Positions 1 to 13,248 of a stretch of 64,000 bases of DNA are shown piece after piece. The notes beneath the pieces were generated by a model. It did not search any database, was not told the DNA's origin, and was given only the letters and a program-made list of their open reading frames with translations. How positions within the stretch are numbered: the stretch's first letter is position 1; every line of letters starts with the position of its first letter. This DNA comes from Struthidea cinerea. Lineage: Eukaryota > Chordata > Aves > Passeriformes > Corcoracidae. The position numbers and the translations under genes were made by a program. The DNA lies in assembly GCA_013397865.1 (NCBI GenBank), contig VZTI01003365.1, positions 186,001 to 250,000 on the forward strand, written 5' to 3'.

Positions 1-3000
1 CTTTGCCCCCCTGTATCTTGATGTGTAAGTAAATGAAACCTTTTACAGTATAATTCAAAAGTTTTGAATTAGCGCTGTTGAATGTCACAGTTATGTTTGT
101 GTGCAATAAGCTGAAAATGAAAACAAATGGATAAGGACTTGTAAATAAAGGAAGTGATTTCATTTTATACTCTCCCAGTTCTTGGTCTTTCCCATTAGCC
201 ACTAGAGAGCAGCTTTCTACAGGACCTGAGAGAGATTACTGTCATGCAGAGTTCCTGAAATGTAAACAGGGGATGTCTCTGAAATGGTCATGTTTAAAAG
301 TCATTTTATAAATAAGTTCAGGCAATATGATTTTAGATCATATTGGTTTGGTTCCTGGCCGAATTTAAATCTTAACACTTCAGATTTCATGTGTCTGAAG
401 GCATAATATTCTGTGACTTTAGTGAAAGTACACATTCTCGTATGCCATCAATGGGCATAATTTTAATAAGGTTTGTGATTTTGCAGTCATATCTTTGCAA
501 TTTAAATTGGAAAAAAACCCAAAAAATTCAACCAAACCCAAACCTATAAGCTGTTTCAAATGGAAGATAAAAAAGCCATTTTAGATGAGAACAAAAGATC
601 ACCTAAGCACAGAAATTTGCCTCAAGCAGCAGCCAGTTACAGTTGCCTAGTGAACAGTGCAGGACCCTGTAGAGCATGGTCATTCCTTCAATTTACTCTC
701 TCAGCTTTCAGCAATTGGTAATTATGAGACTTCTTAAACCAAGGCTGTGGCAAGACCATCATTTTTATCTGCTATCAATGGACTAATTTTCCATGAAATT
801 ATCTGAATTTTTTCTGTCTAAAACACAAACGCCTGTGGAAATATATTTCCCAGTTTCATTATTAATCCTGTGAAAATAGATTTCATTTTCTTCTTTTCAG
901 TTTTTCTCACTTCATCGCAGCCAACTGCCTCTATGGCTAGTGCTAGAAAAAGTAATAAAGCTTGTTCCTTACCTATTTACTTTATGTAATCCTTGATTTT
1001 AAAGAGTTTTTCATATTCCCCTACAGCTCTCTACTGACTTTGAGAGTCCTAATTGGTTTAGTCTGTCCTCAGTAGAAATCTTCCACTGTTTGGATAATCC
1101 CTGTTATATTTCTTTGTAATTTTCCAGCTTTACTGTGTCTACTGTTGCAGGTGTGATGCTCTCTTTGATAGTGCAGTTTTCTGTTTCATTGCCCACTCTT
1201 TCCTAATGTTTTCTAAAATTTGGGGTTGGTTTATCATAAAGCTGACATTTTATGCTAATTTTCTGGAATAATTTTGTAATTTCCTGAGTAGTGATTCTTA
1301 ATTTAGAATCATCCACTGTGTATGGTAAATATTCTTTCCCATGGAGGTACATATTTTTGCATTTATCAGGATTTTATTTCATCTGTCATTTTGATGCCTA
1401 GTCATTCACTGTTGTAATATCCTTTGCAACAATATTCTGGCAATTTTAATTTTGTCTACCTTGCAAATTTGGATAGACATAAAATTTCAGCACTTTCCCA
1501 TGTAACTTCCTCTTATAACATGCATCCTTGAAGTGTTCAGTATTGCTGAAGCTTTATGAAAGAAGGAATGTTTACTGGGAAGGTTCATTCACTGATTCGT
1601 AACATCTTTTAGCAAAAATAGTGTTAATTCTCCCATAACAAATTGCATTCATCATTTTTTTTCCCACTCTAACCTCATTGTAATCTTCCCTACAGGAAGA
1701 GAAGAAACCGATCGAATAGCATTTGAGCAAATTTACACTCCATCACACTGTATGTTGACAAGACATTTGTTGGGGACTCGTCTGACTCCTGGCATACTTT
1801 TATAAGAGTGGAAGAGAAAGTCCAGTGTATATAATGCTGAAAGTTAATACTTGCCTTTAAACAGTTTTCACCTTACAGATTAAACAAAATAAAATAGTCA
1901 CAATTACTTAACTAAGCTAGGAACTTAATAATTAGGGAAAGTCAATGAAATCTACAGTTCCACATAACTTCATTTTGAGAACAGGATTTAAATACTGCCT
2001 AGCTGAGTTACCTTGAAACTAAAAGATTTTGTCTGAATCCCATAGGGAATCTGTGCCAGTCCCTGGAACAGCATAGAGCCCAGTGCTTCACTTCTAGACT
2101 ATCACATGTATTGATTCATTCAGTAATAATTATGGTTCTTTTAGAATAAATGGATGGATCAGATTCAGTTTGTCTCAGGTACCTGCACTTAGTCAGAATG
2201 GATCTGCCTCTGGCGGCCTACAGTGACACACACTTTGATTCAGTATACCAGAAACTTGGTGGAGGTTCAATATCTAAAACATAGATAGAAGTTAGAGTCC
2301 TACATTAGGTAGATTGGACCTCACCTCTGCTTTCTAAATAAAAGTTATGACTGGGATGGGCCAGTTTCTTCTTTCCTGGTATACTATTCTTACAAGAGGA
2401 AGGTCGGTTTGCTTAGCTCAAAGGGTTTTACAGCCATGTGTGGGGTGAAACCTGCTAGCAGAGGATGAAGGAAGAGACTTGCAGTTTAGCAACACTAACC
2501 ACAGCAGAGAAGACAGTTCCATCTAGAGGAGGGCAGGAATCAATCGTTCCTACCTGAGCTTCTCACAAAGCGAGGACATGAACATCCCTTTAAAAATATT
2601 AGTAATGCTGACAACCATTGTCAGCTCTCAACAGAAATCTAAGAAGTTTGGGGCCACTTTGATTAGTTTCCCAGAGTAAAAGCTGTCTTTACTCTAAAGT
2701 TTTCTTTTTTGCCATGGTTTACTTTGTATAGTGAGATACGTTACAGGAAAATTTGATGACTCCTGTTTTTTCCTCCTATATTCTCAGATGTGCACAAGCT
2801 TTATTCCTTCTTCTCTCCAATGTAGAATTACCTGTCAATAGCAGTGCATCTTGAATGGGCATTGATCCTTTCTCTCCTTGGCTGAGGTAACAGAGCAACA
2901 GGGGTGAAAGAGGTTGATTCTGCTTCAGTTACTTTTTCCTGCTTAGAAAGAGAGCGGTTCTCACTAACCTTAATTCCTTTTTCACCTAACTCCATTGTTT

Positions 3001-5718
3001 GCCAGGGACAGCAGTTGCTCCATTGTAAATGGGTTTCCAATCAGTGTGTCATCAGGATAGAAGCAAACCACAGGGTAAGCCATTACCTCAGTCAAAGCAG
3101 TGCCATGCAGCACAAAGCAGGAACCAGCAGGTGCTGCATTCATTGCATGAAGGATGCTGTTGCCTTAGCAGAGAAGCAGCAAGCAGAATATTATCAGATT
3201 ATCTTTTCCTTGAGTTAAAAATACTCCCTCTAGAGAGGTCACCTATACCACTATGAAACGCTCAGGCATTTGGTGTTATGTAAATGTTATTTTTTCCTAT
3301 TTTTTCATTAATAATAGGAGTTTGCTTTGGAAAAGATGTTGTAGTTATCCTCAAACAATTGTATTAAAAGCTGCTGTCTAGCAAGGATTAGAGTCATAGA
3401 CATGCATCATTTAAAACATTTACTATAGGAAGAAAGGTTAACTGTTAGATTTTTTACAATTTTGTTTAAGGTTTCATTCAATATGAAATTAAAGTGAACA
3501 CTTAGCTTTCCCCTCCTAGTGTAATACACACAAAATTGGTCAAAATCAATTATAAACACCTCTTTTTTTGACAGGTCATAATTGGATAGAAGATTAATTT
3601 TTTGTAAATACAAGGAGGTAATTTACTGACAAGACAAAGCATTTAAAATGCTAGATTTAAGCAGCTAACCTAAAATTGTCGGGTGTTTTTTTGTTCGGTT
3701 TTGGTTCTGGGATTTGTTTTTGTTGTTTTGGTTTGGTTTTTCTTTTTTGCTAGGCACTGTAGAAGGCTCTGGCTCAGGCAATGTAATTTGCCTTTCATAG
3801 TCTATCACAAGGCTCATGATTATTTCTTACAACAAAATACTCAGTGCAACAAGTTAGTAGATTCTGCTCTGTTGGTTGGGCTGCATTCCAATTCCTGCCT
3901 TTGTGATGCTGGCTGCCTTCAGCAGCACTGCCAGCACAATAATTATTGCCGCGTTTTCTAGACCTCATGAAACCAGCAAGGTGATCACCCCCTTGGAACA
4001 GCTGGGGATATGAGGTATGAAAAAGTGGAAGGGAATTGCTGCAACTCTGTGCTAGCTTGCCAGCAAGTGCCACTTGAATGATGACAGCTATTGGCAGGGA
4101 TAGGCCTCTGCTGGAGGAGAGCTTGCAGCAGTCCTAGATTATAGCTTTTGCTGCTTCCAAGAGGACTTGCTGTGGGCACTGAATTAAAGAAAGCAAATTG
4201 GAAGGTGGGGAAAACAAAGATTCAAAGGCAAATGCAAAGGGTGGAGGATAAATTCTGACAAGGAAGGAGCTTTCGGTTTACTGTATGTGATTGGCTCTCC
4301 TTATGAGGAAAAAACCTTCTGCAAACACCATCATGTCATCCATGCAGCCCTCTCCAGCCTTCCTCACAAAGTTAAGGTACCAACTGGTGTCAGCTGATGG
4401 ATGTTATTCTTCTTCCAATACAGAGACGTATAACACTTTTTATCAGTGTTTTACCATGTGAAGAAGGAAAGTTTAAAAAAAACTTATTTTAGGTATTTAA
4501 CAATATATGAAAATACCTTCTGAGAATGTGCTTCTGTGCTTGAATACACAGTTTGGATAAACAAATGGGTTTAATCCAGGACACAACACTAGCCTTCAAT
4601 ACACAAAATAAACACCCAGTAAAAATCTGACTTTAGTCTCAAATTAGTTGATGTAAATTATTCTCAGATAAATATTTTTGACTGCAATGAACATTTATGC
4701 AAATAAGCAGACAAATTATATCCATCTTCAGTATCTCTGCTTCTTCCCCAGTACCTCCCTTTCCTTTGAAAATTTTAATTTTAATCCAAATATATTTTTT
4801 TCTGGACAATCTACTTGCATGGAAGTGTACACTTTTACACCATTCTCATCACTACTAGCACCTATTAGCTCTATAAAATATAGCAAGCATTCATCTCATA
4901 TGTTTAGTCTTTTGTCAGAGCTTTGCATTTTTCCTTTTCCTTGTCCCTCACATTTTAACTTTTCAGTATAACAGACTGGGAGGAGAGCTTTGTGATCCAC
5001 CAAATTGGAACTTTATTATAGTTGTCCATTTTTCTGTATTTGTAATTGGTGTAAGTTGATAAAGCTTGGATACAAATAGATAATATTTCAGAATGCATTA
5101 AGAAAAGGAGCTATTTGTATCCATACATGAATTGGCTATTAAAAAGAGTTCAGCACACCTTATTAGTACATTGCCATTACAGAATAGCTTTATATTCATT
5201 ACATTTGTCATAGGGGCTAGGGAAAAGGAATTAGCAGACTGCTTGTTAATTTTATTGAAGTTTTGATGTTGGAAAAGGCTAGAAAATTAGACTGTAATAC
5301 ATACTGCTTACTTATATTACAGAGGCTGTGCTTTCCATGGGCAGGTGATAGGTTTTGTATTTTTTCAAAACAGAAGGATTAGGCTCCCACTCATTTAAAC
5401 ATGTTGTTTCATAAAATCAGAAAAAAAAAAAAACAAAGACCCTTTGTGTTTTCTTTGAGATGTTTAATGGGGGCAGTATCTGACTGACTCATTCTAGCTG
5501 TCTACAGGGGTTGGAATGACCTAGAGTTTTCCTGTAATGACTGTGACACCTCAGAGTGCTTCATATTCTGCCTTTTTTTTTTCTTATAATCATGTTCCAA
5601 AGCAGATTGAATAAAAATGATGAAATACTCAACATCAATGCATATTAACTGGCTCTAAACAGCAATTCTTGAGTTGAACCAAGTCTTGAACTAGCCTATG
5701 AGAATATCAAATTTTCTT

Positions 5719-5741
5719 AAAAAAAAAAAAAAAAAAAAAAA
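5719..5741 (+). repeat. Poly(A) run, 23 bases
   Basis: An uninterrupted run of 23 A follows ATTTTCTT. I looked for a processed-gene copy upstream of it and found no recognisable coding remnant or polyadenylation signal, so it is treated as a simple homopolymer. Confidence 0.8.
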
Positions 5742-7110
5742 GCTTGTCACTTTGGATAGAAATGTATGTTTGTAGAGCTGTGTTGTAGACAACAATCAGT
5801 GTTCCCCAGCTGCCACTGAATTTAAAGGCGCTGGACCTGAGAACTGGGAACACTGGACATCTGGAAGATGAGATCTGAGACCTTGTGCTTCTCCCTTGGG
5901 CTCTGGTGTAGAGACCAGATGACAAGCGTGGCTCTAAGGTAGCCATGTTGCAGAGAAGATGCATTGATTCCTTCCACAGTACTTGGAGTTCCCTGAGGAT
6001 GGATGGTTTTATACACAGGTAATAGGCAAAGTTTAGCAGTAGAAACTTGTCTGTCTAACTGATGACAATTATCTTTCTTTCATAAATTGATCTGCAATAG
6101 TTTGAATATCAGTTTTCAGGTTATGCCAAGGCATGAAAATGTAGCAGGTGCTTCAAATAGTCTGCGTAGAAATAATGATTATTCCAGCAGAAGCATCTTA
6201 AGAGAGAGATTTCTGTAAGGTCAGACAAAGTCAGCTTTCTGTTTATCCAGGTTTAGTTGTAGAATGAGAGACTACAAAGGAGCCCTCTGTGCCTTACAGT
6301 TCTGACATGGACTACTTGTCATTCTCTCCCCATGTCATTCTCTCTCTTGCTTTGTGGACACTCTTGTATGCCTGAATACAAATAAAACCACCAGGACACA
6401 ACAACTAGTGAGTCTAGATTGGCTATTTTCACTTGATGTAGTCCTCTGATACTAAATGCCGGGTTCTTATTATTATGAGACTCAGTCCTGATGAGATAAT
6501 GTGTGATCCCTGCCAATTCCACTCACAATAATTTGGCTAATGAGGTTTCTTACAGGTGTGCCTTTCCTGCTGAGAACTGGAGACTAATTTTTTGCTGTTG
6601 TTATAGGGTAATTTTTTTTTTTCAGGTATTAAGCCAGAGTTTGTTCTGGACTGAGAGTCATACACAGAAGATAGTTTCACTACCTGAAGATACCTGAGAT
6701 ACTTCCTTTTGTAAATTCCATGACAGCATTATCACAGCTTTCTTGAGTTTACAAATGTAACATAGTATAGTTTGAACCAGTGTGTAGAAACTAGTTGTAT
6801 CTTTTTGAAAGAAACCAAGACCTGTTTTATTGTTAAATATCTCCATAAAGACAGAAACAATTTGAAACTATTTGGTAAGGCTAATCTTTCTGAATGATCT
6901 CTGTATGCTTGGTTTTGCCTTCAGGCTTTACTGCAGGCAAATTCAGATTATTCAACTATAAATTATTATGAAGTTATAATTCAAAAGCATTTTTACATTT
7001 TGAATTGGTTCAAGCTCTCTCAGCAGTGTCAGTAAAATTGAATTTTGCCACCTTAAAGCAAGCTGTGGGTGCCAGTGCTTTGATGTTCTTGCAAGAAGGA
7101 TGTGAACGGG

Positions 7111-7151
7111 GAAGACAGAGAGAGAGACTGAGAGAGAGAGATGGAGGGAGA
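7111..7151 (+). repeat. Imperfect (GA)n purine tract
   Basis: GAGA dinucleotides run for about 40 bases with a few interruptions (GACTGAG) and continue into a purine-rich GGAGGGAGAAATAAGGG stretch. Confidence 0.75.
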
Positions 7152-9919
7152 AATAAGGGTCAGCCAAAGAGATGGAAGGGAACTCCTGTGTTGGCAGTGT
7201 TTAAACTGATTCCCACTGGTGGTCACTAACCCATCTGTCATGATCCCCCCTTTGGCCACAGTCACAGCTAGCCTTCTTGTTGCACTCCCTTGCTGGCACC
7301 TGGCAGCTGAATATTTCGTGCTATAACATTATCTTGGTTTTAAGGTAAAAAGGAACCTCATAACTTGACCCAGTTTATCAGTTTGAGAGCAAATGTCTTT
7401 TATGGACCTCTCCCTGGATTTGGTGGAGTGCAAATATGTCTTATTAAAATGATGCACAAATTGTTATTACAAGTGTTCTTGTACAGGAAATAAAATACAG
7501 GGATTAAAACTTCTAGCACCTATTGCTAAACTTCATCCTGTAGCTGAGCTACTAACTTCTTGATAGTCTTGTGGGTAGAACAGTTTACATGAGATTGATT
7601 TTTTAAGTTTTCTTTCAGAAACACAGAGGGGTGTTTTCTGACACATCTCTATGTCTTGCTACTGGTGGCCAGCCAGAAGCAAGAAACTCTGTTGTCTTAA
7701 AGTGTACACATATGCATACACACACAAAATTTGCTGTACCCTGATGTTAAGATTTGTAATCTAAATTATGGCATGAACTTAAGGCTCTAACCCATCTAAG
7801 CAAGTCATTGGGATGGAGTGTGCAATTGTATACAAAACTTTACTCTGAAAACAAATAAATGAACTTAAATGCTCTGCTGGTTTCAAGAGTGTTGAAATCT
7901 AATATACCTTCACAAATTCTGGATTTTTGTTGTTGTTTTAAATATTAGCAAAAGTGGATTTGGTCTTGTACAGTAAATACTATAGCCATCTGAGGCACAG
8001 TGTAGATATGCTTCTCACTACTACATAACAGAAAATCTACTGTGGAAAACTTGTATTTGCCATTTTTTTATTACTGCCATGTTCAGTTAGGGAAGGCAGC
8101 AGCTGAGAATAAGAATGCACTCTGTACCTGTGGAGAGCCCTGTTGTCCTTAGTAGGTCACAGCGGAAATCCACTAATACACAATACGATGCAGGAATGTG
8201 GTCCTACACAGGGTTTTTAAAAACTATGATTACCTTCTTATCAAGTGTGGTGAAGGCCTATTCCTTCTCTCAGCAGCATCAAACAGATTAAGGATGGGGG
8301 CTTAGTATTATATATGTGATTCCTTTGAGCAACAAATGGACAAGTGGAAACTAATTCCTCCTTGATTTTAACTTGAATTACCTGTGCTTGCTATGGTTTT
8401 TATTAGATATGCCGAGAACACCATTGTGTCCACAGCTCTTCACAGAACTTCATTTTAGTGTTGCCTTTCTTCTTACAAAAAAAAATCAAACTGTTTTTAT
8501 TAACCCTGCTGTCTTGCAGTAAAGGACTTGACTCACATGCGCATGCATGCTTGCAGATGTGTATGTGTATTTTGTATAGATTTGACTTTCAAAATATTAA
8601 TCTGTTTTTCTGCTGGGTGACCGTGGAGAATTTTTTGAGTAACTGGGCCCTCTATCTCAGGATACTATCTAAAATTTTGATGAAAAATTAAATGAACCTC
8701 TCTAAGGAATGGCACAAATAAATGCATTCTGCCTCAAAATGATGGAAGTGCTGGAGGAGTGTTAGCTGGGGATATTGTAGTTATGCAGGCAGGCTTTAGC
8801 ATTAGAAAACGTTCATAAGCCAAAGGCCCAAAACCACTTGTATTTATTTGACTCTTTTTAATTTTCTGTGCCGTAGACCAAGAACTGAAAGTAATTTAAA
8901 AACTTAAAAGCTAACTTAAAAGCAGGAGTGAATTATTAGATGCTGTGGGCATCTGATACAACACAGTTTTGCTGGGGGGACTTACTGAGTTAGTGATTAG
9001 AGCTTAGTTTCTTTAGCGCATTCTTAGCCTGCACCAGTCAGTGATATAAACCATGCTTGTTTAATTCTTCTACACTGTAATTTAAGATAATACTCTTCTT
9101 CCTTTGGAGTTAACTGAGAGCCTGTTACCACCGCTCAGCTGCTTGTGTGACCCTGCCCCAGCCCTGGTGTGCTGAGTGCCTGTATGCTGTGTTTGCTGTC
9201 CAAGGACCTTGGCTGGCAAGGGCTGTACTCATCCTCTTGTGTGTGTGTGCCTGTGTGCACTTTAATTTATATCAGTGCAAAGTTTAGATTCTGTATCATT
9301 GTCAAGTAGTTGTGGTTGAGTTTTTTTCTCAAGGAGCTTTCTGAGCAAAGGCACTTAGTCATTTTCCATTTTGGAGTTTATGTTATAAATCATCTTTTGA
9401 CTGGTTTCTCCTCTGTGGCTCCTGTCTGAAATTCTAGTCCAATCATATACTTTAAGAGTCATCTCCAAATGTTTTTCATTTTCCTCTGGAAATTCAATTC
9501 TTAGATCCCTCAAGGTCAGTAACACCATTAATCTATTAACAACCAGCCTCTGACAAGAATCTGGTTTTTGAGCTATGCCAATTTGACAGTACATGGATTC
9601 ATTTTATTTTGTATTTATTTTTACAACATTTAACAGAAGTCTGAAAAAAAAAAAAGCCTTAGTAAAATGGTTCCCGTTAAATAAAGTCTTCTATAATTTT
9701 ATCAGTGAATACATCAAATAATCTGCCTAAGAAGACAATGTGGTGGGTGTTTATTTTCTAACATTAGGACCTGACTGTCCATAGCCCTACATTCTGAGTT
9801 CACTGCATTATTAGAGTGGAGTTGAATTAAAACATACTTTTCTTTTCTACCCGTACTGTACTTTTTCATCCAAAGCATCGATTTTTCCTTTTTGCTTTTC
9901 TCATTTCAAACTCTTTTCC

Positions 9920-10890
9920 AGAATCATAGAATCATAGGATAGTTTAGGTTGGAAGGAACCTTTAAGATTCTCTAGTTCCAACACCCATGTCATGGGCAGG
10001 GACACTTTGCATTAGACCATGTTTCTCAAAGTCCCATCCAGCCTGGCCTTGAACACCTCCAGGGATGAGGAGTCCACAGCTGCTCTGGGCAACCTCTGGT
10101 ACCTCCCCACCCTCACAAGAAAGAATTACTTTCCAATATCTAATCTAAACCTACCCTCTTTCAGCTTAAAGCCATTCCCCCTTGTCATGTCATTACATGC
10201 CCTTGTTAAAAAAAATCCCTCTCCAGGCTTCTTGTAAGCCCCCTGTGGTACTGGGAGGCTGCTATAGGGCCTCCCTGAAGCCTTCTCTTCTCCAGGCTGA
10301 AGAGACCCAGCTCTCTCAGCCTGTCTTCATAGGAGAGGTGTTCCAGCCTTGTGACCACCTTAGTGGCCTTAGCGGACTTGTTCCAGTCAATGTCCTTCTT
10401 GTACTGAGGACCCCAGAGCTGGATGCAGCACTCCAGGTGGGGTCTCACCAGAGCAGAGCAGAAGGACAGAATCCCCTCCCTCTCCCTACAGGCCATGCTG
10501 TTTTTGATGCAGCCCAAGATGTGGTTGGCTTTCTGGGCTGCAAGTGCACACTGACAGTTCATGTTTTGCTTCTTGTCCACAAACAACTCCAAGTCTGTCT
10601 ACCCAGGGCTGCTCTCAATCTGTTTGTTCAGCCTGTATTTGGGCTTGGGATTGCCCGAATCCAGGTGGAGGACTTTGCACTTGGCCTTGTAGAACTTTCT
10701 GAGGTCCACACAAATGGACCTCTCAAGCCTGTCAAGGTCCATCAGGATGATGTCCCTTCCCTCCAGCATGTCAACTGCACCACACAGCTTGGTGTCATCA
10801 GCAAACTTGCTGAAGATGCATGAAATCCCACTGTCCATGTCAATAACAAAGATGTTAAAAAGTGTCAATACCAATACCAATCCCTGAGGA
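9920..10890 (-). mobile_element. CR1-type LINE fragment, 5'-truncated, antisense to NKAIN2
   Basis: The left end carries the reverse complement of the CR1 tail (AGAATCATAGAATCATAGG). Read on the minus strand, the element encodes the second half of CR1 ORF2. It has the LFNIF block, an intact reverse-transcriptase FADD box (KFADDTKL at 10785-10808), then the LVRPHLE..QLWGPQYKKD and LGLFSLEKRRL blocks typical of the CR1 C-terminus. It stays in one frame for about 225 codons, broken by a single TAG at 10599-10601, and ends early at a stop near 10206. The 5' end stops inside the reverse-transcriptase domain, as expected for truncated CR1 insertions. The first reverse-transcriptase motifs and the endonuclease are missing, so it cannot move by itself. 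It looks younger than most other CR1 pieces here. Confidence 0.93.
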
Positions 10891-13056
10891 AGAAAAAAGA
10901 GAATTCCTTGACTTTAAAGATTAATATTTCTTTGTTAATTCTTTCCTTTCTTGGTGTAATGTCCTTGAAACATCATTAAACATTTGAAGATAGTAGGTAT
11001 GATTTGAAGAAGTGCAGTTGTTTAACCAAAATTTTTGAAGTTAAGGAATAAAATACTTTCAAAAGCAGATCTATATTTTCTCTTCCTATGTAAGAAAATT
11101 CCTTATGATTCTGACATATGTGGAAGAGGAGGAAGCTACATAATACTATTTTTAATAGTCTTTGTCACTACTTTGTCCTACTTTCCACTTTTCTCCTTTT
11201 AGAAACGCAGACCAAATGAGATTTTTTTAAAAGTAACTCATGTAGAAAGTCTATATTATATTTATGTTTGTTTGTGGATTAGTTTTATTTTCTCTCCACC
11301 TTCATCTCTTCAGGAAGTGGGAATAAGGATCTAGTTCTGTCATGTAATTTCCGTTTGATAAATCCACCATGCACCTTGCCATGCTATTCTGATCTTCTAA
11401 GGAAGAGCTGAATTTCCACAGCATTTCATCCATGCATACCCTCCCAGAATGCTGCCATTTCACATACCCAGCAGTCCCCACACATAGCTGATTCCTTGAA
11501 GTGATGTGAGAAAATCTAATAGCAAGTCTGCCTGTGACAAATGAGAGATAGATGTACAGGGACAGAAGTGGTGCACACTTGTCTTTTTCTTCTGTACAGC
11601 CGCTGTTTGCCCACTGCCTTGCGTTCCCTGCTTTCTGGTAGATTTACTCACCAGAAGTTCAATGTGACCACAAAATCTGAGGGAGTGGTTGCTTGGTATT
11701 GAAGAAATTGCTAGTAGAAATTGCTAGTAATGGGAAAAAGAGAAAGGAAACCAGGAAAGATTCTCACAGAATAACCATTTATCCAATGCACCATAAACAA
11801 GTTTTGGTGGAACTGTATCTTTCACCAAGACAAGCAAAACAAAACATGTTGCTGCATGATAGCACAGTTTCCTTTTAGACTAAAAGTTGTGGCAGGGATA
11901 TGGGGTTTTCTACTTTTTATACAATTAACTAGCGTGCTGCAATTTTCCTCTATAATTGGCATACTTAACTGGATGATCTCCTGCTGTTTGAATGATTTGC
12001 ATCTTCCCAAGTATTGTTTTTTGCTTGCTGAATCTGTGCTGTTACTAAACTAGAAGCGTGTACAGTCTAGACTCCTTTTGCTACTGCTTTGCTATTCTCA
12101 TTTACTCTGTGTTTGTCTGATGGAAATAGGAGCTCTGTGCTCAGAGGGAGCATTTTCCATTTGTTACCTGTTTAACAGCATTTAAGGTGTAACAGGTGTT
12201 TTTGCTGATACACCTAATAGACTTCACACTGACCTACGTAATACTGCTTCGTGCCACATGTTGAGCTTTTTTTGTAATATAGATGACTGTGTCTGTGGTC
12301 AAGGAAATATTTCTTAATGCTAAACTTAGAAGCACAGACAATCTGAGTTTTCATGAAGTTCCTAATACAGCTTGATCTTCCTTTTATTTCTTCATCCCAC
12401 TGTCACCATTAGACATGTCTTGGGATTCTGGGAACTCTTCTGTGACGTTCCTATGCTAGGGAGAGTTGTAGGATAGCACAAATCTGTTCAGAAAGATGTT
12501 GGATAATGTAGGAACAGAATCTCTTTCGATAAATATGTAAAGTAAAATGGTAGTCAAAATACTAACACCAGTTATAAGCAGGATGCATTTTGTGAAAGGG
12601 GTCTTTGTTGAAGAGAGAAATTCAATGTTTGACATGAAACCTGAACACTCAAATTTGAAATTACATGGCTGACAAATTTTCCCAGGGTTATTTTGACAGT
12701 CTGCATCTCAGAGTTCAACAAGTATCAGTACATAGCATATAATTAACAGCCTTTTTACATTTGCAATGCTGATGTAAATGTAGGCTGTCTTTTAATGAAA
12801 AGTTTTCTTACTTAATTTCAAAAAGAAAGTGTTGGTGTGATAGTGGACTGTGGCATGAAAATTGAAAAATTCTCCCATAGCTATGTCATGCAAGAACAGT
12901 AGTTAATTACTCATTTAGTGCTTGATCTCAAAAGGTGTTATTTTTTAAATGAACGGAGTGGTGGCACACAAACGTAATTTAGTTCATCCACAGCATAACA
13001 TGAAGTCAGTAAAGAGTCACCTGTTATTTAATGAAACTTAATCAAGAAACAACCTG
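10891..13056 (+). other. NKAIN2 upstream intron, unique sequence
   Basis: This is AT-rich intron between the CR1 copy and the pyrimidine microsatellite. A perfect 13-bp direct duplication (AGAAATTGCTAGT, twice) lies at 11703-11728. No exon, RNA gene or interspersed repeat is recognised. Confidence 0.65.
11703..11728 (+). repeat. Perfect 13-bp tandem duplication
   Basis: AGAAATTGCTAGT occurs twice head to tail with no mismatch. This looks like a small replication-slippage event in the intron. Confidence 0.8.
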
Positions 13057-13203
13057 CTCTTTTTCTCTTTCTCTTGCTATTTCTTTCTTTCTCTTTCTTT
13101 CTATTTCTTTCTCTTTCTTTCTCTCTTTCTTTCTCATTCTTTCTTTTCTTTTCTTTTCTTTTCTTTTCTTTTCTTTTCTTTTCTTTTCTTTTCTTTTCTT
13201 TTC
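13057..13203 (+). repeat. Pyrimidine microsatellite, (TTTC)n passing into (TTTTC)n
   Basis: About 80 bases of imperfect TTTC/TC units are followed by about 12 clean TTTTC units (13143-13203). From 13137 to 13203 the + strand is pure pyrimidine, and 13104-13135 is also pure apart from its flanking A's. Tracts like this can form triplex DNA and are hard to assemble, consistent with the run of N's 43 bases downstream. Confidence 0.95.
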
Positions 13204-13245
13204 GTGTGTGGTGTTCCTGTTCCTGTTATTTTAATTATTATTAAT

Positions 13246-13248
13246 NNN
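13246..13248. other. Unresolved bases (NNN)
   Basis: Three N's interrupt an AT-rich stretch just after the pyrimidine microsatellite. They mark a join or low-quality point in the assembly, so the true length of the repeat and of this part of the intron is uncertain. Confidence 0.98.

Larger units (their letters stand above)
1..9919 (+). other. NKAIN2 upstream intron, unique AT-rich sequence
   Basis: This is intron by position, upstream of the exon at 14208. I see no exon here: nothing resembles the NKAIN first exon (an MGxCxGRC-type start). Short frames in all six readings are scattered and share no family resemblance. Simple tracts present include a 23-A run at 5719-5741, a GA-rich run at about 7111-7151 and a short TG run at about 9238-9260. 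A T/G-rich stretch lies at 3680-3750. There is no CpG island, tRNA or recognisable interspersed repeat before 9920. Confidence 0.7.

Noticed and set aside
5690..5745. Possible retrocopy ending in the A23 run
   Set aside because: No coding remnant, polyadenylation signal or target duplication was found next to the A run.
10182..10823. 213-codon plus-strand frame, the longest in the window
   Set aside because: It is the antisense shadow of the CR1 ORF2 remnant, whose true coding strand is minus with the FADD box.
13031..13234. F/L/S-rich 67-codon frame
   Set aside because: It is a translation of the TTTC/TTTTC microsatellite, not a gene.
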